Origin: Phymatolithon calcareum
Taxonomy: Eukaryota; Rhodophyta; Florideophyceae; Hapalidiales
Direction of reading: 5' to 3'
Assembly (NCBI GenBank): GCA_977006965.1
Contig: OZ345364.1
Location: 1,674,001 to 1,738,000, forward strand
DNA length: 64,000 bases
Positions within the stretch are counted from its first letter, which is position 1; each line of letters opens with the position of its first letter. Both the position numbers and the translations under genes were made by a program. This document shows, one piece after another, positions 9,147-20,160 of this stretch. The notes beneath the pieces are model-generated. The model had not been told where the DNA came from. It did not search any database and saw only the letters and a program-made list of their open reading frames with translations.

Positions 9147-12100
9147 ATGGACAACTCCCAGGGAACGCTGAAGGTCGAAAAGTTAAATGAGACCAATTTC
9201 CACGCTTGGAAACAGAAAATTCAGCTAGTACTATCATTCCGCGAACTCGACGAGTTCATAGAGGACGATCCACCGGCACGAGATTCCGAAGATTTCAAGC
9301 TCTGGCGTCGTAATGACAATAAAGCAAAGGCTATTATCGGTCTCTCGCTTTCAGACGAACATCTCGAGCATGTGCAGGATGTCGAAACGGCCAAAGAGAT
9401 GTGGACGTCGATTCTCAATATCTTCGAACGACACACTCTTTTGAACAAACTGGCCGCTAGACGCAAGTTCTACACTGCCACTATGCTCGAGGACGAGAAA
9501 ATACTGCCCTATACGAACCGCATTCGCCAACTCGCATCCACCCTCAAGTCAATGGGTGTCGATATTGACGATAAAGAAATGGCCATGGCTGTATTGAACG
9601 GACTTCCTGAACGCTACGACAGCTTGATAAGTGCACTTGATGCTCTCGGCAATGAAGACGAATCATTCTCACTTGAATTTGTGAAGAGTCGACTACTCCA
9701 GGAAGAACAACGCATGTCAATGCGTGTCGAAGCATCAACCGTCAAAGCTGAGACTGCTGCACTTTTCACTGCCAGACGCGATGGAGAACGAATTCGTGAC
9801 TACTGTGAACATTGTCATCGATCTGGACATAGAAGTGTGAAATGTTGGACCAAGTTTCCACACCTTGCTCCTGAAGGATACAAAAATCGGAATGGAAAGC
9901 AAACGAAACCAGCTGCATTCCTGACCGATGAATCTGAACATGTTCGAGTTATGTCCGATTCCGACTTTGTATGCCTGATGGTCAAGGTGCGCGATTCTGA
10001 TATTTCCGAGAAGTCAAAGTCATGGATCATTGACTCTGGTAGTACATCGCATATGACGTTCGATCGTTCAATCTTCTGCTCATACACAAAAATGTCTTCA
10101 ACCGTCGAAATGGGAACCAAAGCACAGGCCACAATCGCTGGAAAAGGTGATGTCATCATTACGCTTAACGTTAACGGCAAATCGTTAAAACGAAAGCTCA
10201 AGGACGTTATGCACATACCCGACTTCGGATACTCTCTATTGTCTGTCTCAAAAATGGATGAGTACGGATATGGTATAACGTTCAAGAACAGCCGTTGCTA
10301 TGTTAAAGCTCATCATGACACGATCGCAACAGGTACTCTACGCAAAAGTCTCTACTCTCTAGACCTTGCAGATGGAATTAAACTTAACGAAGTTTCCTGT
10401 TTCGCGAGCCTACAGCTCTGGCATGAACGACTTGCGCATGTTGACCACACTGGAATTACCGGAATGGTAAACCATGGGGTGGTGAAAGGTGTAAAGATTG
10501 CTCCCAACTCACAGTCCGCACATCCATGTAATGGTTGTCTTGCCGGCAAAGGTCATCGTGCTCCAATTCCAAAGTCCAGAAGTTCTCGCTCCACCGCTGT
10601 TCTCGATCTCGTACATTCAGACGTTCTTGGTCCTATCGACATTCCGTCCCTTGGAGGATCACAGTACTTCATCACATTCATCGATGATCACTCCAAGTGG
10701 ACCACGGTATTCACCATGCGAAAGAAATCGGAGAGCTTTGAGTGTTTTCGGAAGTTTCACAAGTACGCTGAAACCCATACAGGTAGAAAGCTTAAGCACT
10801 TGAACATGCAGGACTTCTCGAAAGCACCAAAGCTCAAAGCAATTAGGACAGACAATGGAGGCGAGTACCTTTCAAACGAGTTCAAGGCATATCTTGCGGA
10901 ACACGGCATCCATCAACAGCTCACAGTCGCTTACACCCCACAGCAAAATGGGGTGGCTGAACGCATGAACCGCACACTTCTCAACTTAGTGCGCTCGATG
11001 CTCCATCACAGGGGCATCGAGAAGAAGTTCTGGGCTGAAGCGTTGGCAACTGCTGTGTATGTGCGCAACCGAGTTACGTCACGAGGACTTCCTTCGAACA
11101 CGACCCCCCATCACATATGGATGGGTGCCCCTCCAGATTTGGGACACTTGCGCGTATTTGGCGCCAAGTGTTGGTACGTGATTCCGAAGAAGAAAGTGAA
11201 GAAACTCGACAGTCGTACTCGTGAGGCGGTTATGCTGGGATACTCGTTGGCATCAAAAGGGTATAAGCTGTGGGATGCGGACTTGCGGAAAGTGATTGTG
11301 TCAAGGGACGTGACGTTCAATGAATCGGAATTCGGATTCGATGAGACCGAAACCAATGTATCACTTGAAACTCCTCAGATCAAACTGAGTGATGATACGG
11401 TTGAAGGTAAGGTCATTTTGGATGTAGATGATAAGAGCATCGAGAAGGACATTGACGAAGGTGAGCAAGCAGATGGTGGAGAACAACCTATATCTCCATC
11501 TGGTTCTGACGAAACATCTCCGATGATCGCCAAACCCATTCTGCGTAGGTCAGCTCGGGTCTCAAAACCACCCACTGACTTCTGGAACGCTCCCTCGCAT
11601 ACTGCTATGCTTGCCTTCGAGTCCGTCAACCTTGCATCTGAAACCGGTTTGTCTTCTCATCAAGTGCCTCAGACCTTCAAGGAAGCGACTTCAATTAAAA
11701 ATGTCGAGTTCTGGTCTCCGGGCATTGAGAATGAACACTCGTCACTAACCCGCAACAACACTTGGAAGTTGGTCACTCGCAAGCCTGGCATGAACGTTCT
11801 ACCGTGCAAGTATGTCTTCAAGGTCAAGGATACAGGCCCTAAAGTTCGCATTGTTGCGAAAGGGTTCCGACAGGTGCATGGGGTGGACTACGGTGAAACG
11901 TATGCCCCAGTCGTAAAGTTCACCTCGATTCGTATCCTGCTTGCAACCGTTGCTGTCCATGATTTGGAACTATACCAAATGGATGTTGTTACGGCTTTCT
12001 TGCATGGTGACCTTGACGAAGACATCTACATGGAGGTTCCGTCTGGATTTCGTGATCCCAAGCGTCCTGACCTTGTTTGCAAGCTCTTGAAGGCACTATA

Positions 12101-13214
12101 CGGCCTGAAGCAAGCACCGCGACAGTGGCATGCCAAAATCGACAAGTTCCTCATCGACGAGCTCGGCTTCTCAAGTAGTCCCAATGATCCTTGTCTTTAT
12201 GTCCGGCATAAGTCAAGCAGCATTATGATCATCGCGCTATATGTGGATGACTTGCTGATTGCCGGAAACGATACTTCTGCTATTTCGTGGATCAAGGGGG
12301 AGCTGAACAAGCGATTCGAGATGAAGGACCTTGGAGAAGCTAGTGTTTGTCTTGGACTTGAAATTCGCCGAGATCGCACACTTCGAACTCTTCACCTCTC
12401 GCAGTCGGTCTACGCTCAGTCCGTGTTGGAACGTTTCGGGATGGAGAACTCGAAACCAGCACCAACCCCTATGGAGTCAAGCAACAAGAACACCGGAACC
12501 GAAGAAGTCGACATCACCCAGCTCGTCGATGAACAAGTTCCATACCGTCCAGCCATCGGAAGTCTCATGTACTTGATGGCTGGTACACGCCCAGACATCT
12601 CGGACTCGGTCGGAAAGCTGTCTTCGTTCTGCGAAAAGCCTCTGAAACGTCACTGGATGGGCGTGAAGCGTGTTCTGCGATACATTGCGGGTACTCGAGA
12701 TCACGGAATTTTGTTCGGTGGAAGTGGGAGTTTGGTTCCAATCGGTTACAAGGATGCGGATTGGGCGGGATGTGTTGAGACAAGACGGTCCACGAGTGGC
12801 TATGTGTTCCTTCTTGCAGGGGGAGCCATAAGCTGGCGCTCAAAGAAGCAAACCATCGTCGCCACTTCAACATGCGAAGCGGAATACATCGCTTCGTGTG
12901 CCGCCGCCAAGGAATCTGTCTGGTTGTCAAGACTCATTGCCGATGTTCAAGGTCTCGAGAAGCCATCCGCCATGACTCTGTACACTGACAGTCAAAGTGC
13001 GATCGCGACCGGGCGAAACGCGGCTATCACTCAGAGGAACAAGCACATAGACATCCAATATCACTATGTTCGTGATGTGGTTGCCACGGGCAAGATATCA
13101 ATCAAGTATTGTAGTACTGAGTTGATGATTGCGGATGCACTCACCAAGCCACTCGATCGTGTCAAGACGGCCAAGTTCGCACAAGACATGGGAATATGCG
13201 CGAGGAGGTCGTAG
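9147..13214 (+). CDS. Copia-B1 gag-pol polyprotein, complete (1355 aa)
   Basis: A single uninterrupted Ty1/copia polyprotein. Gag occupies about residues 1-280 with a CX2CX4HX4C zinc knuckle starting at C220 (CEHCHRSGH). The aspartic protease has D296-SG. The GAG-pre-integrase segment has LWHERLAHV and CNGCLAGK. The integrase core is D492, D569 (TDNGGEY) and E605 (NGVAER), a D,D(35)E triad. Reverse transcriptase has YVDD at 1032-1035. RNase H has DAD at 1203-1205, E1244, D1281 and D1330. I chose the ATG at MDNSQGT; the frame is open upstream but only from a TTG. The order PR-IN-RT-RH is diagnostic of copia. The element lies between LTR1 and LTR2 with a primer site and a polypurine tract, so it could be autonomous. 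LTR1 and LTR2 differ at about five positions, so they are not a pristine pair. Confidence 0.95.
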   Translation: MDNSQGTLKVEKLNETNFHAWKQKIQLVLSFRELDEFIEDDPPARDSEDFKLWRRNDNKAKAIIGLSLSDEHLEHVQDVETAKEMWTSILNIFERHTLLNKLAARRKFYTATMLEDEKILPYTNRIRQLASTLKSMGVDIDDKEMAMAVLNGLPERYDSLISALDALGNEDESFSLEFVKSRLLQEEQRMSMRVEASTVKAETAALFTARRDGERIRDYCEHCHRSGHRSVKCWTKFPHLAPEGYKNRNGKQTKPAAFLTDESEHVRVMSDSDFVCLMVKVRDSDISEKSKSWIIDSGSTSHMTFDRSIFCSYTKMSSTVEMGTKAQATIAGKGDVIITLNVNGKSLKRKLKDVMHIPDFGYSLLSVSKMDEYGYGITFKNSRCYVKAHHDTIATGTLRKSLYSLDLADGIKLNEVSCFASLQLWHERLAHVDHTGITGMVNHGVVKGVKIAPNSQSAHPCNGCLAGKGHRAPIPKSRSSRSTAVLDLVHSDVLGPIDIPSLGGSQYFITFIDDHSKWTTVFTMRKKSESFECFRKFHKYAETHTGRKLKHLNMQDFSKAPKLKAIRTDNGGEYLSNEFKAYLAEHGIHQQLTVAYTPQQNGVAERMNRTLLNLVRSMLHHRGIEKKFWAEALATAVYVRNRVTSRGLPSNTTPHHIWMGAPPDLGHLRVFGAKCWYVIPKKKVKKLDSRTREAVMLGYSLASKGYKLWDADLRKVIVSRDVTFNESEFGFDETETNVSLETPQIKLSDDTVEGKVILDVDDKSIEKDIDEGEQADGGEQPISPSGSDETSPMIAKPILRRSARVSKPPTDFWNAPSHTAMLAFESVNLASETGLSSHQVPQTFKEATSIKNVEFWSPGIENEHSSLTRNNTWKLVTRKPGMNVLPCKYVFKVKDTGPKVRIVAKGFRQVHGVDYGETYAPVVKFTSIRILLATVAVHDLELYQMDVVTAFLHGDLDEDIYMEVPSGFRDPKRPDLVCKLLKALYGLKQAPRQWHAKIDKFLIDELGFSSSPNDPCLYVRHKSSSIMIIALYVDDLLIAGNDTSAISWIKGELNKRFEMKDLGEASVCLGLEIRRDRTLRTLHLSQSVYAQSVLERFGMENSKPAPTPMESSNKNTGTEEVDITQLVDEQVPYRPAIGSLMYLMAGTRPDISDSVGKLSSFCEKPLKRHWMGVKRVLRYIAGTRDHGILFGGSGSLVPIGYKDADWAGCVETRRSTSGYVFLLAGGAISWRSKKQTIVATSTCEAEYIASCAAAKESVWLSRLIADVQGLEKPSAMTLYTDSQSAIATGRNAAITQRNKHIDIQYHYVRDVVATGKISIKYCSTELMIADALTKPLDRVKTAKFAQDMGICARRS

Positions 13215-13224
13215 TGTGCCTCGA

Positions 13225-13235
13225 TCAAGGGGGAG
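13225..13235 (+). promoter_or_regulatory. Polypurine tract of Copia-B
   Basis: TCAAGGGGGAG directly precedes LTR2. The same tract, or TCGAGGGGGAG in Copia-A, precedes every 3' LTR in the window. It is the expected plus-strand DNA primer for reverse transcription. Confidence 0.85.
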
Positions 13236-13681
13236 TGTTGAAAGTGTGATTGCTTGGAGCTCTAGTCGCAAACACACTTCAATATCAAGGTATGATCTCG
13301 GTACACGTGTACACGTGTCAAGTCGAATGTCAAAGTGTCTCAGAACTTTGAATCAAGAAGATTGGCAGTGACACGTGTCAAAGTATGATAAGAGTATGAT
13401 GATCATACTTCCTTCACTCAGTAGATGATTCTTGATTTTTTTTCCTGTTACACGTGTCATATGATAGTATGACAAATTTGTTTAGGGTTAGTGTGTCTCC
13501 GTCGTCAGTTAGGGTTTTGATCAAGTCTGGTTGTGTTCTCTGGTCTATATAGTCTTGACCTGAGGTCCGCCAAGTGAATAAACCAAGGAACTCATTCACT
13601 CACAACTCATCTTCTACGCAACCAATTCACTCCAACTAAACTTTTTCCTTCACCTCATCTCATCCTTAACCTCCAACAACA
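13236..13681 (+). repeat. Copia-B LTR2
   Basis: 446 bp, TGTTGAAAGT...CCAACAACA. It carries the TGATGATCATACTTCCT variant and an 8-T run, shared with LTR3. Its last base is followed at once by an ATG in the frame of the truncated polyprotein. Confidence 0.93.
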
Positions 13682-16600
13682 ATGCACATACCCGACTTCG
13701 GATACTCTCTATTGTCTGTCTCAAAAATGGATGAGTACGGATATGGTATAACGTTCAAGAACAGCCGTTGCTATGTTAAAGCTCATCATGACACGATCGC
13801 AACAGGTACTCTACGCAAAAGTCTCTACTCTCTAGACCTTGCAGATGGAATTAAACTTAACGAAGTTTCCTGTTTCGCGAGCCTACAGCTCTGGCATGAA
13901 CGACTTGCGCATGTTGACCACACTGGAATTACCGGAATGGTAAACCATGGGGTGGTGAAAGGTGTAAAGATTGCTCCCAACTCACAGTCCGCACATCCAT
14001 GTAATGGTTGTCTTGCCGGCAAAGGTCATCGTGCTCCAATTCCAAAGTCCAGAAGTTCTCGCTCCACCGCTGTTCTCGATCTCGTACATTCAGACGTTCT
14101 TGGTCCTATCGACATTCCGTCCCTTGGAGGATCACAGTACTTCATCACATTCATCGATGATCACTCCAAGTGGACCACGGTATTCACCATGCGAAAGAAA
14201 TCGGAGAGCTTTGAGTGTTTTCGGAAGTTTCACAAGTACGCTGAAACCCATACAGGTAGAAAGCTTAAGCACTTGAACATACAGGACTTCTCGAAAGCAC
14301 CAAAGCTCAAAGCAATTAGGACAGACAATGGAGGCGAGTACCTTTCAAACGAGTTCAAGGCATATCTTGCGGAACACGGCATCCATCAACAGCTCACAGT
14401 CGCTTACACCCCACAGCAAAATGGGGTGGCTGAACGCATGAACCGCACACTTCTCAACTTAGTGCGCTCGATGCTCCATCACAGGGGCATCGAGAAGAAG
14501 TTCTGGGCTGAAGCGTTGGCAACTGCTGTGTATGTGCGCAACCGAGTTACGTCACGAGGACTTCCTTCGAACACGACCCCCCATCACATATGGATGGGTG
14601 CCCCTCCAGATTTGGGACACTTGCGCGTATTTGGCGCCAAGTGTTGGTACGTGATTCCGAAGAAGAAAGTGAAGAAACTCGACAGTCGTACTCGTGAGGC
14701 GGTTATGCTGGGATACTCGTTGGCATCAAAAGGGTATAAGCTGTGGGATGCGGACTTGCGGAAAGTGATTGTGTCAAGGGACGTGACGTTCAATGAATCG
14801 GAATTCGGATTCGATGAGACCGAAACCAATGTATCACTTGAAACTCCTCAGATCAAACTGAGTGATGATACGGTTGAAGGTAAGGTCATTTTGGATGTAG
14901 ATGATAAGAGCATCGAGAAGGACATTGACGAAGGTGAGCAAGCAGATGGTGGAGAACAACCTATATCTCCATCTGGTTCTGACGAAACATCTCCGATGAT
15001 CGCCAAACCCATTCTGCGTAGGTCAGCTCGGGTCTCAAAACCACCCACTGACTTCTGGAACGCTCCCTCGCATACTGCTATGCTTGCCTTCGAGTCCGTC
15101 AACCTTGCATCTGAAACCGGTTTGTCTTCTCATCAAGTGCCTCAGACCTTCAAGGAAGCGACTTCAATTAAAAATGTCGAGTTCTGGTCTCCGGGCATTG
15201 AGAATGAACACTCGTCACTAACCCGCAACAACACTTGGAAGTTGGTCACTCGCAAGCCTGGCATGAACGTTCTACCGTGCAAGTATGTCTTCAAGGTCAA
15301 GGATACAGGCCCTAAAGTTCGCATTGTTGCGAAAGGGTTCCGACAGGTGCATGGGGTGGACTACGGTGAAACGTATGCCCCAGTCGTAAAGTTCACCTCG
15401 ATTCGTATCCTGCTTGCAACCGTTGCTGTCCATGATTTGGAACTATACCAAATGGATGTTGTTACGGCTTTCTTGCATGGTGACCTTGACGAAGACATCT
15501 ACATGGAGGTTCCGTCTGGATTTCGTGATCCCAAGCGTCCTGACCTTGTTTGCAAGCTCTTGAAGGCACTATACGGCCTGAAGCAAGCACCGCGACAGTG
15601 GCATGCCAAAATCGACAAGTTCCTCATCGACGAGCTCGGCTTCTCAAGTAGTCCCAATGATCCTTGTCTTTATGTCCGGCATAAGTCAAGCAGCATTATG
15701 ATCATCGCGCTATATGTGGATGACTTGCTGATTGCCGGAAACGATACTTCTGCTATTTCGTGGATCAAGGGGGAGCTGAACAAGCGATTCGAGATGAAGG
15801 ACCTTGGAGAAGCTAGTGTTTGTCTTGGACTTGAAATTCGCCGAGATCGCACACTTCGAACTCTTCACCTCTCGCAGTCGGTCTACGCTCAGTCCGTGTT
15901 GGAACGTTTCGGGATGGAGAACTCGAAACCAGCACCAACCCCTATGGAGTCAAGCAACAAGAACACCGGAACCGAAGAAGTCGACATCACCCAGCTCGTC
16001 GATGAACAAGTTCCATACCGTCCAGCCATCGGAAGTCTCATGTACTTGATGGCTGGTACACGCCCAGACATCTCGGACTCGGTCGGAAAGCTGTCTTCGT
16101 TCTGCGAAAAGCCTCTGAAACGTCACTGGATGGGCGTGAAGCGTGTTCTGCGATACATTGCGGGTACTCGAGATCACGGAATTTTGTTCGGTGGAAGTGG
16201 GAGTTTGGTTCCAATCGGTTACAAGGATGCGGATTGGGCGGGATGTGTTGAGACAAGACGGTCCACGAGTGGCTATGTGTTCCTTCTTGCAGGGGGAGCC
16301 ATAAGCTGGCGCTCAAAGAAGCAAACCATCGTCGCCACTTCAACATGCGAAGCGGAATACATCGCTTCGTGTGCCGCCGCCAAGGAATCTGTCTGGTTGT
16401 CAAGACTCATTGCCGATGTTCAAGGTCTCGAGAAGCCATCCGCCATGACTCTGTACACTGACAGTCAAAGTGCGATCGCGACCGGGCGAAACGCGGCTAT
16501 CACTCAGAGGAACAAGCACATAGACATCCAATATCACTATGTTCGTGATGTGGTTGCCACGGGCAAGATATCAATCAAGTATTGTAGTACTGAGTTGATG

Positions 16601-16687
16601 ATTGCGGATGCACTCACCAAGCCACTCGATCGTGTCAAGACGGCCAAGTTCGCACAAGACATGGGAATATGCGCGAGGAGGTCGTAG
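13682..16687 (+). CDS. Copia-B2: N-terminally truncated pol (1001 aa) fused to LTR2
   Basis: It begins MHIPDFGYS exactly one base after the LTR end and is colinear with residues 355-1355 of Copia-B1. Gag, the zinc knuckle and the protease DSG motif are absent. GAG-pre-integrase, the integrase D,D(35)E triad, YVDD and RNase H remain. The leader and primer-binding site are also missing, so the unit cannot prime its own minus-strand DNA. Because the LTR carries TATA and the first ATG after it is in frame, a transcript could in principle encode integrase-RT-RNase H; that is inference. It ends with the same stop and polypurine tract as B1. Confidence 0.9.
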   Translation: MHIPDFGYSLLSVSKMDEYGYGITFKNSRCYVKAHHDTIATGTLRKSLYSLDLADGIKLNEVSCFASLQLWHERLAHVDHTGITGMVNHGVVKGVKIAPNSQSAHPCNGCLAGKGHRAPIPKSRSSRSTAVLDLVHSDVLGPIDIPSLGGSQYFITFIDDHSKWTTVFTMRKKSESFECFRKFHKYAETHTGRKLKHLNIQDFSKAPKLKAIRTDNGGEYLSNEFKAYLAEHGIHQQLTVAYTPQQNGVAERMNRTLLNLVRSMLHHRGIEKKFWAEALATAVYVRNRVTSRGLPSNTTPHHIWMGAPPDLGHLRVFGAKCWYVIPKKKVKKLDSRTREAVMLGYSLASKGYKLWDADLRKVIVSRDVTFNESEFGFDETETNVSLETPQIKLSDDTVEGKVILDVDDKSIEKDIDEGEQADGGEQPISPSGSDETSPMIAKPILRRSARVSKPPTDFWNAPSHTAMLAFESVNLASETGLSSHQVPQTFKEATSIKNVEFWSPGIENEHSSLTRNNTWKLVTRKPGMNVLPCKYVFKVKDTGPKVRIVAKGFRQVHGVDYGETYAPVVKFTSIRILLATVAVHDLELYQMDVVTAFLHGDLDEDIYMEVPSGFRDPKRPDLVCKLLKALYGLKQAPRQWHAKIDKFLIDELGFSSSPNDPCLYVRHKSSSIMIIALYVDDLLIAGNDTSAISWIKGELNKRFEMKDLGEASVCLGLEIRRDRTLRTLHLSQSVYAQSVLERFGMENSKPAPTPMESSNKNTGTEEVDITQLVDEQVPYRPAIGSLMYLMAGTRPDISDSVGKLSSFCEKPLKRHWMGVKRVLRYIAGTRDHGILFGGSGSLVPIGYKDADWAGCVETRRSTSGYVFLLAGGAISWRSKKQTIVATSTCEAEYIASCAAAKESVWLSRLIADVQGLEKPSAMTLYTDSQSAIATGRNAAITQRNKHIDIQYHYVRDVVATGKISIKYCSTELMIADALTKPLDRVKTAKFAQDMGICARRS

Positions 16688-16708
16688 TGTGCCTCGATCA
16701 AGGGGGAG

Positions 16709-17154
16709 TGTTGAAAGTGTGATTGCTTGGAGCTCTAGTCGCAAACACACTTCAATATCAAGGTATGATCTCGGTACACGTGTACACGTGTCAAGTCGAA
16801 TGTCAAAGTGTCTCAGAACTTTGAATCAAGAAGATTGGCAGTGACACGTGTCAAAGTATGATAAGAGTATGATGATCATACTTCCTTCACTCAGTAGATG
16901 ATTCTTGATTTTTTTTCCTGTTACACGTGTCATATGATAGTATGACAAATTTGTTTAGGGTTAGTGTGTCTCCGTCGTCAGTTAGGGTTTTGATCAAGTC
17001 TGGTTGTGTTCTCTGGTCTATATAGTCTTGACCTGAGGTCCGCCAAGTGAATAAACCAAGGAACTCATTCACTCACAACTCATCTTCTACGCAACCAATT
17101 CACTCCAACTAAACTTTTTCCTTCACCTCATCTCATCCTTAACCTCCAACAACA
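16709..17154 (+). repeat. Copia-B LTR3
   Basis: It sits exactly 3473 bp downstream of LTR2 with no difference seen by eye (same TGTTGAAAG start, ATGATCATACTTCCT variant and 8-T run). Confidence 0.92.
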
Positions 17155-20100
17155 ATGCACATACCCGACTTCGGATACTCTCTATTGTCTGTCTCAAAAA
17201 TGGATGAGTACGGATATGGTATAACGTTCAAGAACAGCCGTTGCTATGTTAAAGCTCATCATGACACGATCGCAACAGGTACTCTACGCAAAAGTCTCTA
17301 CTCTCTAGACCTTGCAGATGGAATTAAACTTAACGAAGTTTCCTGTTTCGCGAGCCTACAGCTCTGGCATGAACGACTTGCGCATGTTGACCACACTGGA
17401 ATTACCGGAATGGTAAACCATGGGGTGGTGAAAGGTGTAAAGATTGCTCCCAACTCACAGTCCGCACATCCATGTAATGGTTGTCTTGCCGGCAAAGGTC
17501 ATCGTGCTCCAATTCCAAAGTCCAGAAGTTCTCGCTCCACCGCTGTTCTCGATCTCGTACATTCAGACGTTCTTGGTCCTATCGACATTCCGTCCCTTGG
17601 AGGATCACAGTACTTCATCACATTCATCGATGATCACTCCAAGTGGACCACGGTATTCACCATGCGAAAGAAATCGGAGAGCTTTGAGTGTTTTCGGAAG
17701 TTTCACAAGTACGCTGAAACCCATACAGGTAGAAAGCTTAAGCACTTGAACATACAGGACTTCTCGAAAGCACCAAAGCTCAAAGCAATTAGGACAGACA
17801 ATGGAGGCGAGTACCTTTCAAACGAGTTCAAGGCATATCTTGCGGAACACGGCATCCATCAACAGCTCACAGTCGCTTACACCCCACAGCAAAATGGGGT
17901 GGCTGAACGCATGAACCGCACACTTCTCAACTTAGTGCGCTCGATGCTCCATCACAGGGGCATCGAGAAGAAGTTCTGGGCTGAAGCGTTGGCAACTGCT
18001 GTGTATGTGCGCAACCGAGTTACGTCACGAGGACTTCCTTCGAACACGACCCCCCATCACATATGGATGGGTGCCCCTCCAGATTTGGGACACTTGCGCG
18101 TATTTGGCGCCAAGTGTTGGTACGTGATTCCGAAGAAGAAAGTGAAGAAACTCGACAGTCGTACTCGTGAGGCGGTTATGCTGGGATACTCGTTGGCATC
18201 AAAAGGGTATAAGCTGTGGGATGCGGACTTGCGGAAAGTGATTGTGTCAAGGGACGTGACGTTCAATGAATCGGAATTCGGATTCGATGAGACCGAAACC
18301 AATGTATCACTTGAAACTCCTCAGATCAAACTGAGTGATGATACGGTTGAAGGTAAGGTCATTTTGGATGTAGATGATAAGAGCATCGAGAAGGACATTG
18401 ACGAAGGTGAGCAAGCAGATGGTGGAGAACAACCTATATCTCCATCTGGTTCTGACGAAACATCTCCGATGATCGCCAAACCCATTCTGCGTAGGTCAGC
18501 TCGGGTCTCAAAACCACCCACTGACTTCTGGAACGCTCCCTCGCATACTGCTATGCTTGCCTTCGAGTCCGTCAACCTTGCATCTGAAACCGGTTTGTCT
18601 TCTCATCAAGTGCCTCAGACCTTCAAGGAAGCGACTTCAATTAAAAATGTCGAGTTCTGGTCTCCGGGCATTGAGAATGAACACTCGTCACTAACCCGCA
18701 ACAACACTTGGAAGTTGGTCACTCGCAAGCCTGGCATGAACGTTCTACCGTGCAAGTATGTCTTCAAGGTCAAGGATACAGGCCCTAAAGTTCGCATTGT
18801 TGCGAAAGGGTTCCGACAGGTGCATGGGGTGGACTACGGTGAAACGTATGCCCCAGTCGTAAAGTTCACCTCGATTCGTATCCTGCTTGCAACCGTTGCT
18901 GTCCATGATTTGGAACTATACCAAATGGATGTTGTTACGGCTTTCTTGCATGGTGACCTTGACGAAGACATCTACATGGAGGTTCCGTCTGGATTTCGTG
19001 ATCCCAAGCGTCCTGACCTTGTTTGCAAGCTCTTGAAGGCACTATACGGCCTGAAGCAAGCACCGCGACAGTGGCATGCCAAAATCGACAAGTTCCTCAT
19101 CGACGAGCTCGGCTTCTCAAGTAGTCCCAATGATCCTTGTCTTTATGTCCGGCATAAGTCAAGCAGCATTATGATCATCGCGCTATATGTGGATGACTTG
19201 CTGATTGCCGGAAACGATACTTCTGCTATTTCGTGGATCAAGGGGGAGCTGAACAAGCGATTCGAGATGAAGGACCTTGGAGAAGCTAGTGTTTGTCTTG
19301 GACTTGAAATTCGCCGAGATCGCACACTTCGAACTCTTCACCTCTCGCAGTCGGTCTACGCTCAGTCCGTGTTGGAACGTTTCGGGATGGAGAACTCGAA
19401 ACCAGCACCAACCCCTATGGAGTCAAGCAACAAGAACACCGGAACCGAAGAAGTCGACATCACCCAGCTCGTCGATGAACAAGTTCCATACCGTCCAGCC
19501 ATCGGAAGTCTCATGTACTTGATGGCTGGTACACGCCCAGACATCTCGGACTCGGTCGGAAAGCTGTCTTCGTTCTGCGAAAAGCCTCTGAAACGTCACT
19601 GGATGGGCGTGAAGCGTGTTCTGCGATACATTGCGGGTACTCGAGATCACGGAATTTTGTTCGGTGGAAGTGGGAGTTTGGTTCCAATCGGTTACAAGGA
19701 TGCGGATTGGGCGGGATGTGTTGAGACAAGACGGTCCACGAGTGGCTATGTGTTCCTTCTTGCAGGGGGAGCCATAAGCTGGCGCTCAAAGAAGCAAACC
19801 ATCGTCGCCACTTCAACATGCGAAGCGGAATACATCGCTTCGTGTGCCGCCGCCAAGGAATCTGTCTGGTTGTCAAGACTCATTGCCGATGTTCAAGGTC
19901 TCGAGAAGCCATCCGCCATGACTCTGTACACTGACAGTCAAAGTGCGATCGCGACCGGGCGAAACGCGGCTATCACTCAGAGGAACAAGCACATAGACAT
20001 CCAATATCACTATGTTCGTGATGTGGTTGCCACGGGCAAGATATCAATCAAGTATTGTAGTACTGAGTTGATGATTGCGGATGCACTCACCAAGCCACTC

Positions 20101-20160
20101 GATCGTGTCAAGACGGCCAAGTTCGCACAAGACATGGGAATATGCGCGAGGAGGTCGTAG
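17155..20160 (+). CDS. Copia-B3t: second N-terminally truncated pol (1001 aa)
   Basis: Its translation is identical to the truncated body at 13,682-16,687, with the same LTR|ATG junction and the same losses (no gag, protease, leader or primer site). Identity of the two units over 3473 bp indicates very recent duplication, or an assembly repeat-count issue. It is bounded 3' by LTR4. Confidence 0.9.
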   Translation: MHIPDFGYSLLSVSKMDEYGYGITFKNSRCYVKAHHDTIATGTLRKSLYSLDLADGIKLNEVSCFASLQLWHERLAHVDHTGITGMVNHGVVKGVKIAPNSQSAHPCNGCLAGKGHRAPIPKSRSSRSTAVLDLVHSDVLGPIDIPSLGGSQYFITFIDDHSKWTTVFTMRKKSESFECFRKFHKYAETHTGRKLKHLNIQDFSKAPKLKAIRTDNGGEYLSNEFKAYLAEHGIHQQLTVAYTPQQNGVAERMNRTLLNLVRSMLHHRGIEKKFWAEALATAVYVRNRVTSRGLPSNTTPHHIWMGAPPDLGHLRVFGAKCWYVIPKKKVKKLDSRTREAVMLGYSLASKGYKLWDADLRKVIVSRDVTFNESEFGFDETETNVSLETPQIKLSDDTVEGKVILDVDDKSIEKDIDEGEQADGGEQPISPSGSDETSPMIAKPILRRSARVSKPPTDFWNAPSHTAMLAFESVNLASETGLSSHQVPQTFKEATSIKNVEFWSPGIENEHSSLTRNNTWKLVTRKPGMNVLPCKYVFKVKDTGPKVRIVAKGFRQVHGVDYGETYAPVVKFTSIRILLATVAVHDLELYQMDVVTAFLHGDLDEDIYMEVPSGFRDPKRPDLVCKLLKALYGLKQAPRQWHAKIDKFLIDELGFSSSPNDPCLYVRHKSSSIMIIALYVDDLLIAGNDTSAISWIKGELNKRFEMKDLGEASVCLGLEIRRDRTLRTLHLSQSVYAQSVLERFGMENSKPAPTPMESSNKNTGTEEVDITQLVDEQVPYRPAIGSLMYLMAGTRPDISDSVGKLSSFCEKPLKRHWMGVKRVLRYIAGTRDHGILFGGSGSLVPIGYKDADWAGCVETRRSTSGYVFLLAGGAISWRSKKQTIVATSTCEAEYIASCAAAKESVWLSRLIADVQGLEKPSAMTLYTDSQSAIATGRNAAITQRNKHIDIQYHYVRDVVATGKISIKYCSTELMIADALTKPLDRVKTAKFAQDMGICARRS

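Noticed and set aside
12240-12251. Bacterial retron, group II intron or diversity-generating reverse transcriptase
   Set aside because: YVDD lies in a copia polyprotein with protease, D,D(35)E integrase, RNase H, LTRs and a tRNA primer site.
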